Shown: positions 49,101-58,100 of the stretch, one piece after another
Position numbering within the stretch: position 1 is the first letter of the stretch
How the letters are laid out: each line of letters begins with the position of its first letter
Assembly: GCF_014633365.1 (NCBI RefSeq)
Contig: NC_068347.1
Coordinates: 11,871,655-11,935,654 of the forward strand
Length of the DNA stretch: 64,000 nucleotides
Source of the DNA: Diospyros lotus
Taxonomy: Eukaryota > Streptophyta > Magnoliopsida > Ericales > Ebenaceae
Direction: 5' to 3'
Notes under the pieces: model-generated
Told to the model about the DNA's origin: nothing
What the model saw: only the letters and a program-made list of their open reading frames with translations
The model's database searches: none
Made by a program: the position numbers and the translations under genes

Positions 49101-52100
49101 ATAGTCTTTGATGAATAATATTGAATATTGTTATTAGTTTTGAGTAATCGAGCTTACTCTTGCTTCTTTAGTTTGGATTTTGCATCAATTGGTGTTAGTG
49201 CCGAAGTCTTGAATCCTTTTAAGGGGTTTTCTAAGTTTTCTAGAAAAACTCAACTACCTTCATCCCCCAATCCATTGCAGCAATCAACCCATTGATAATC
49301 CAGTGTCATTGAAAGCTACACAACCCAAAAGCTCTGCCCTTTTTTCTATTGCTGCCATTACTGATATTTGAAACCAACAATAGCAACAGTGTCAGAATCC
49401 TCAACCAGCAATGTTGGAAAACCCTAGCCACAAAAGCCATCACCATCGAGATCCTTTGTCGACCCTTGCCAGAGAGTTTGAAATAGTCCCTCCTGAACCA
49501 TAACTGTTGATTCTTGGCCAGAAATATAAGGAATGTTTGGTTGGAATCATTCCTTAATTTAAGAGATTGATTGGCCAAATCATCCCTAGTTTAGAGACTG
49601 ATTTTAATAAGTAATTACCAGCTTGGTTTTTGGATACTTTCCTATTTTTTGTGCAGTTAACCTTTCCTATTTTTTTGTACAGCCTATCTTTCCTAGTTTA
49701 GCACAAATGTAATATTTCCTATGGTGTAAATTTCTAACCTTATAAATGGGGTTGTACCACACATTTGAATTATATGATACAGTTTTATTTCTTTTATTTC
49801 TCACATGGTATCAGAGCTGTAGTTTCATTCTTCTCGTTGCCTTCATTGTCTGATTATTGTGTGCCTTCATCACCATAGTGTTGCCTTCACTGCTTTATTC
49901 TTTTTGGCCTTCATTGCCTAATATACCTACCAGCTATTGTACCATGTCAGAAATCTTTGAAACAACCACTCCTTTAGTTGCAGTAAATGTTGTTCCATTT
50001 GAACAACCACCTGCTAATACTCTTATTTGTGAGCTACAAGGGATGCATTCATACTGACTGGATTCCAGGAACTGTTGAGTTGTATATGGAGATAGTTAGC
50101 ATTATGTCATGGCTTATGTCATGAGTTAGCATTATGTCATGATTATGTCATGGTATTTGCATATATATGTTCCTTCTTTTAGTTTGTAAGATAATAGAAA
50201 TTCCTTTATCTTTTCTTAGGTTTTTCTCTTCTAATTATTTTCTCACATGATATCATATTCACCAGTGAGAAAACCCTAAGCCGTTGCTGTGTATCTTTTC
50301 CAGCGATTTTCAAACCCTAATTTTCTCTCTCCTTGCCGCCGTTGTCAAGGCTGAAACTCCACTATCTGGCCACCGGTTGCTAGAACTGCCGCCACCATAG
50401 GGTTTGTCGTCGTCAGATTGACCAACCACTAGAGACCCATTGCCACCAGAAGTCTCAAGCACTGTCACGCACCACTGCAAACTTTCTAACCCGTTGTCAA
50501 GCGCCGACGCATGGGAGTGTGTGTCTCGCCAGAATTTCACTATCCTTTTCCCAACACTCGCTGCATGGGAGTGTGGATCTCACAACTAGACATTGTTGCC
50601 ACTTCCTGTCAAATTTAGAGGCTTTCCCTATGTCTTCATGAGAAGATCTCAGCCCATTCTAGATTCCCAGTTGGAGCCAACATCTACTCCTAGTCCAAGT
50701 ATTGAAATCCCTCAATCAGCCACTTATTCCAATTCCATTCCCAGTGATTTGGACTTGCCTATTGCTATTTAGAAAAGGGAATAGACATTGTATACAACAT
50801 CCATTAGCCAACTACATTTCCTATCATCGGCTCTCACCCCAACATAAAAGCTTCTTGTCCTCTCTTAATGCCATTGTCATTCCTAAAACAGTTGAAGATG
50901 CATTAAAGGATCATAATTGGACATAGGTCATGCAAGAAGAGATGAGAGCTTTGGAAAAGAACCAAACTTGGGATATGGTGCCTAGACCAAAGAGCGTTCG
51001 ACCTGTGGGCTGCAGATAGGTGTTTGACTTAAAATATAAGGTCGATGGCACATTGGAGGGATATAAGGCACGGTTGATTGCTAAGGGGTACACACAAACT
51101 TATGGAATAGATTATTTGGAGACCTTTCCACCAGTGCAAAGATGACAACGGTTTGGACCCTCCTATCATTGGCTGCATATTGTGATTGGCAATTACAGTA
51201 GTTTGATGTAAAAAATGCCTTTCTCCATGGTGATTTAGAGGAGAGAGTTTTTATGGAGCCACTATCAGAGTTTAATAAAGAAGCTTCAGGCAAGGTGTGC
51301 AGACTGAAAGAGGCTCTCTACAGGCTTAAGCAGTCTCGCAGAGCATGCTTTGACAAATTTTCTAAAACTACGAGACATATGGGATGTCGGCAAAGTAGGG
51401 GAGATCATACCCTTTTTATTAAACATTCAATAAAGGGTTTGAACTTAGTGAGAGAGAGAGAACTCTTGTGGGAGAAAATTTCAGTGTATTGAATTAATAG
51501 ATAGTACACCTATATATATAAATAGTACATGGGCCTCGGGCCCTGACATAAAGCTAACCTTAGGTGTAATATAACAAACATAACAATCACCTTTATATAC
51601 AACTCAACACTCCTCCTCAAGCTAGAGCATACGTATTATACACCAAACTTGTTACAAATATATCTAATATGAGGACCTTTGAGAGATTTAGTAAAGATAT
51701 CTGCTAATTGGTCATTTGAATTGACAAAATCTGTGGTAATACAGATAGATAAAATTCTTTCGAATGAAGTGACAATTTATCTCGATATGTTTAGTCGTCT
51801 CATGAAAGACTGGATTGGAGGCAATATGTAATGCAGCTTGATTATTGCAAATTAACCTTATCTGTGATATCTCTTCAAACTTGAGCTCTTGAAGCAATTG
51901 TTTTACAACAACATATCTAGCCTTTATCCCACTATGTGGGGTCGGCTACATAAATTCTAGACTTCCATGTATAAGTCTTTTGTCATATTTTCATTTAGGC
52001 ACATACACTCAAACTTTATGTCTCTCCCAAAATCTTCTTGGGTCTGCCTCTACCTCTTTTTTTGACTAATTGTTCCATTTCATCAATTCTCCTCATAGGA

Positions 52101-55100
52101 GTGTCTCTTGGTTTTCTTCTCACATGACCAAACCATCTTAGTCTAGTCTCTCTCATCTTCTCCTCGATTGGCACTACTCCTATCTTATTACGAATAACCT
52201 CATTTCTAATTTTATCTTTTCTTGTATGGCCGCTCATCCATCTTAGCATTCTCATCTCCGCTATGCTCGTCTTTTACTTATGCTGGTATTTGATTGCCCA
52301 ACATTCTGAGCCATACAACAAAACTAGTCTTATAGCTGTCCTATAGAATTTTCCTTTCAGTTTTAATGGGATTTTATCATCACATAACACCCTTGATGCA
52401 TTTCTCCATTTTACCCAATCTGCCTTAATTCTATGCGTGGCATCCTCGTGAATTTCCCCCATTTTTTTGAATCACTGATCCCAAATATCGAAAATAGTAT
52501 TTTCTTTGTATGATTTGATCTTCTAATTTTATTATAACATCCTCCACTCTTTCATTCTTACTAAATTTACATTCCATATATTTTGTTTTCCTTCTACTTA
52601 ATTTAAATCCCTTAAATTCTAAATTGTTTCTCCATAACTCAAGTTTAGTGTTCACTTCCTCTTTTGTTTCATCCACCAACGCTATGTCATCTGCAAATAG
52701 CATATACCATGACACCTCTATTTGAATGTGTTTAGTGAGTTCATCCATTACTAAAGCAAATAAGTATGGACTTATTGCAGAACCTTGATGCAGTCCATTG
52801 TAATTTTAAACAGTTCAGTATCCCCTACGCATATTCTGACCCTTATTTCTACATCGTGATACATGTCCTTAAGGGCTTGTATGATTTTGAAGCAATTGTT
52901 TTAACCCGATAAATTCACATGTTGCCAAGGCCATAACACGATATTCTACTTCTGCATTCGACCTTGTAACGACATCATACTTTTTATTTTTCCAAGATAC
53001 CAGGTTTCCTCTAACTAGAACACAGTATCCTAAAGTAGATCGTCTATCAGATGGAGGACTTGCCTAATTAGTGTCAGAATAATTGACTACCTGAGTATGA
53101 TCTCTGTCCTCATACAATAGTCCTCCACCTGGAGCTCTCTTAATATATCTGAGAATTTGGACAATTGCATCCTAGTGGCTATCACAAAGAGACTGTAAAA
53201 ATTGACTAAGAAAGAAAGAAATGCCAGGCTAAGTGATACTGAGATAATTTAGTTTTCCAACTAGTATGTAGTATCTCTCAAGATTTGCAAGAGGCTCCCC
53301 CTGTCTTGGTAAAAGCTTTACATTAGGGTCCATAGGAGAATCTATAGGTTTACAATCAAATATCTTGGTTTCTTTTAGAATGTCTAATACATACTTTCTC
53401 TAAGAGATAACTACAACAGAATTGGACTGAGCAACTTCTATCCCAAGAAAATACATAAGCAACCCCAAGTCTAGTCTAAAAATGATGGAAAATATGTTTT
53501 TCTAGCTGAACAATACCATCTTGATCATGACCTGTAATGACAATATTATCCACATAGACAACCAAGCATATCCACCTCCCTTGTGATGTGTGCTTGCAGA
53601 AAATCGAATGATCACTCACTATGAATCATACTAAATTCCTAAATAATAGCACTGAAGTGACCAAACTACTGTTTCAAGCCATATAGATTTTGTCCTTAGA
53701 GAGAGAGAGAGAGAGAGAGAGAGAACTCGTGTGGGAGAAAATTTCAGTGTATTGAACTAATAGATAGTACACCTGTATATACAAATACTAAAAGGGCCAT
53801 GGGCCTCGGGCCCTGACAAAAAGCTAACCCTAACTTGTGATTAGGTTCAATTGGAGCATCTGTTGCCTTACAACCTAGCAATGCAATTTTAGTTAAGTGG
53901 TCCGCAATATATTTCTAATGAGAAATAAAGATGCCCTCCTTTGAGTGTGATACTTCTATGCCCAAGAAGTATTTCAAACTCATTAATCAAACATTCTATG
54001 AGTTTATTCTTGCATTCCTCATCATTTCCAGCGACCACAATATCATCTACATACACTATTAACACTGTCACTCCCCTTGTGGCTGAGTGGTGAATGAATA
54101 TGGTATGGTCCCCTTGGCTTTGTCTATACCCAGGGTAAGCATCACTTTTGTAAACTGGCTAAACCAGGCCCTTGGGGATTGTTTTAGGCCATATAGAGCC
54201 TTTTTCAATCTACACACTACATTCTCCCGAGTGGTTAGGCCATATCAGGGTGGTAAGTCCATGTAAACTTCTTTCTCTAGATCCCTATGCGAAAATGCAT
54301 TTTTTACATCATATTGCTGCAATGGCCATCCTAGATTAGCAGTCGAGGACAAGATAACCCTAACAGTGTTTAACTTTGCAACTGGTGCAAAGGTATTTAG
54401 GTAATCTATCCCATACACTTGAGTGTATCCCTTGGCCACCGGCCTTGCCTTATATCTGTCCAATGTCTTATCAGACTTATATTTCACTGTATAAACCCAT
54501 TTGTAACCCACAGGGGTGTTTCCCTTTAGGTAATTGAACAAACTCCTATGTTTGATTCTTTTCTAGGGTTTCCATCTCGACTTCCATGGCGTTCTTCCAA
54601 TTCTCATTCCCTATAGCTTCACGAAAAGTTTTGGGAATGGTATGAAGGCTAGTCAGAAAGGTTTTATGTGGAGATGATAATCTGGAATAGGATAAAAATA
54701 GATGTAAAAGGATGCTTGGTACAGGTTCTAATGCCCTTTCTAAGTGCAATAGGCCAAGATCAGGCTTAGAGGTTTCTGTTTCATGCAAGGGTTCAATAGG
54801 CTCATCAGTTGGTATAGAATGTTCAACATAAGAATTACCTGGAGAGTTGTCAAGAGAACTATTGGACTTGTCAGTGTTGGCATCGACAAGTTCAAGACTA
54901 GAATTGGATGTTGGAACCTGCATAGGGGAAGAAACTAGCCCTTTCTTCCTTGAGTATACCTGTAGTGGGCAAGGAGTACCTGGTAAGGGCTCCTCCAGAA
55001 TCATGCTTGATGAATCTTTAGGACCAATTGATGGAAGGAAGGATGATAACAGGTCGGGATCAGGTAGATAAGGAATTTGATCCCTTACTGTTAAGATTGG

Positions 55101-58100
55101 ATTTTGACTTTGATGAGAATGGCCAAAGTAAGGCATGTTTTCAGCAAAAGTCACATTAGTTGACACAAGGAATTTTTTAGAAGGGCGGTGGTAGCACCGG
55201 TAACCTTTTTGGGTAGAGGAGTATCCAATGAAGATGGATTTAGAGCACGAGAATCTAATTTGCCTCTATTAGGAGTATGGACATGAACAAATGATACACA
55301 TCCAAAGACTTTAGGCTTCCAACAGCTAGTAACATGAACATCAAGAAAGTGTTTGGTTAAGAGTTGAACGAGACTATGAGATTTGAGAGTTTGAGAAGAC
55401 AATCTGTTGATAAGAAAAGTGGCTATTAGAGCTACTTCTCCCCAATAATGTTTAGGAACATTATGGTGGAATAGAAGCGTTCTGATAACAACAAGTAGAT
55501 GGCCATTCTTCCTCTCGGCCACTCCATTTTGTTGAGGAGTATAAGGGTAGAAAGATTCATGGATGATCCTTTTTTGTTGAAAGAAACTTGATAGGGTCTG
55601 ATTGAAGAAGTCTTTGGTATTATCAGACCTAAGTTTCTTAATTGTCACCCAAAATTGATTTTTGACCATGTTATAGAACGTAGGAAAAATTGTACTCACT
55701 TCAGATTTATTTTTCATAGGTATAGCCACATTACCCTAGTGCAGTCATCAACAAACACTATGAACCATTGTGCCCCAAAAATATTAGGGACAATTGAAGG
55801 GCCCTAGACATCACTATGAATTAGAGAGAAGGGAAGAGAAGTTCTTTTATTAGATAAATGATAGGTCACTCTTTTATGCTTAGCAAGTTCACATATAGAA
55901 CAGTGAAAGTGTCTAACATCAAGACCCTTAAATAAAGTTGGAAAGATGACCTTAAGAGTAAAAAATGAAGGATGATTGAGACAATAATGATGTAACCATA
56001 GCTGATCTTTGTTGGATTGGGTCAAACATGACATAAGGGGAACCTTCTTTTTTTTCTCCTGCTCGCCTGGTTCCTCAAGATAGTATAGACCAGCCTTAGC
56101 TTTAGCAAGCCCAATCATCCTCTTTGTGTCTTGTTCTTGAACCCCACAGAGAGTAGAATAGAAATTAACACTACGATTGGTATGTAGGATAAGCTTTTGG
56201 ATAGAGATGAGGTTAGTGAATAATTTAGGAAGATGAAGGACAGTTTTAAGGGTGAGATGTTCATTAAGGATAACATCCCCGTTGTAATACCCGGAAGTTC
56301 TGTAAAACATACATTTGAGGAAGTAGAACATTTTAAAGGATCATGGAAGTTCAGGGGCAAAAGCGTAATTTCTTGAAAAGTTTGGGAGAAAATGTAATTT
56401 ACCAAAAGTTTTGGAAACTCTTCAAGGGCCAATGAATGATGCAAGAAGCCTCTTCCAAAGGACATTTGGTGGTTGAAATATGGGAATTCAAGGATGGCTA
56501 AGATAAAGATACAGGGGTCAAAGTGCAAAGGTATAAAGTTTTGGGCCAAAGTGTAATTTTTGAAAAACTTGAAACGAACTCGTCGGAGAAATGAACTGGC
56601 CAAGCTTTCTGTTCGGAGGCATGATGAGGCTCTATAATCAAGGTAACAGGTGGCATATCAAGTGGTGAAAGGGGATTGGCTGGGAAACTTTATAAATTGG
56701 CTAAGGATGGAAGCCTGAAGCAAGCCAGTGGGATTTGAGCCAAAATTAGGTTAGTTTGAGGGGAGAAATAAGTTCTTGAGGAAGAGGGGAAGATTTTGTA
56801 AGGAAAACGAGTGAATTTGGTGAAGAGATGAGGGAGAAATGAAGTTTCGTCGGATTTTTCGAACTTCGCCAGAATCTGGGTTGACGTTGCCGGAAAACGG
56901 CCAGGAATGGGTGGTTTAGGGCCATAATTGGGTAAAGGGGAAAGAGATGAAGGTGTAGGAACAAATGGGGAGTGAAATAGAGTTGAAATGAGGGAGAAAC
57001 AACAAAAAAACAAAAGGCCTACCGAGTTCGCATCACTGTTGCCAGAGAAGATGACCGGTGCGTGTGGAACAAGCGCCAGACCAGGCTGCGCCTAAAGGCG
57101 CTTGAGGCAGCTTTTGGAGGCACGTGCGGGCATGTGGTAAGTCCAAAAATTCATAAAAAAAATACCAAAAATTAGGGAAAAATAAAATAAAAGGGTTTAT
57201 GGAAAAAATAGGGTACTTGCTTTACATAAATTCTCGTTTATTGCAGAAAAACAAGCCCCGATAAGCGTGAACAGTATTGTGAGAAGTTAGAGGTAGAACT
57301 CCAACCTAAAAAGCTAGCTTAACAGGTGGAGGGATCATTTTCCTTATATATAGCCTGGGTCTCCCTTGTAGAGGCGATATGAGATTTTCAACACTCCTCC
57401 CCACGCCGAAGCTTCTCCAGTAACTGATACATGCCCAAGTGATCGGATAGGGTACTGGTCCATGACCACGATAGCCAAGGGTTAGTTCTGATACCATGTG
57501 AGAAAACAATTATGAGAGAAAAACCTAGGGTTTTTAGGCCGCTGGAAAAAAATACACAGTGGTGACTTGGGTTTTTTTTACCGGTGGCTCTAATACCATG
57601 TGAGAAGTTAGAGGTAGAACTCCAACCTAAAAAGCTAGCTTAACAGGTGGAGGGATCCTCTTCCTTATATATAGCCTAGGTCTCCCTTGTAGAGGCGATG
57701 TGAGATTTTCAACAAGTACCATTCAGGTAAAACAAGAAGGTGATTGGTTCTTGCATATAAGTTGCTTCATCCCAGCCATTTATAATTTTATTTTGTGTGG
57801 TTTGTGGCTTACATATCATGTGTTTTCTTGATAGAACATGTTATTTCCATTTATCATGCTTCACGGCGCTTGTGGCTTGTTGAAGTAGGTCATCATGTGT
57901 GATCGGGGAGCGATCACATGCCTATATGGTGGGGCTGAGGAATTTGGACATGATGACCAGTGGGGATGATTGTAACATCTTGGCATGGCTACCACAGGGG
58001 GAGATTTTATTCTACATATTATATTTGCACGCACGAAATTTTATTCTAAACCCTCACTAAGATGTTTCATATCTTACATCGACATATTCAAACGTGCTAA

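Larger units (their letters stand above)
51449..53830 (-). mobile_element. Deleted Ty1-copia element, minus strand, with a LINE inside
   Basis: The 3' LTR (51449-51609) runs TGAGAGAGAG...CTCAACA on the + strand, next to a polypurine tract (CTCCTCCTCAAG at 51610-51621). RNase H words ([27 protein letters not shown]) follow at 51897-51712. After the LINE insertion, further RNase H and RT words continue to about 53690, including YVDNIVITG, where the active-site YVDD has lost its second D. The 5' LTR is at 53698-53830, truncated. Gag, protease, integrase and early RT are deleted. Confidence 0.8.

Noticed and set aside
57520..57530. Telomere-like CCTAGGGTTTTT
   Set aside because: A single short word, not a repeat; it belongs to the TRIM interior.
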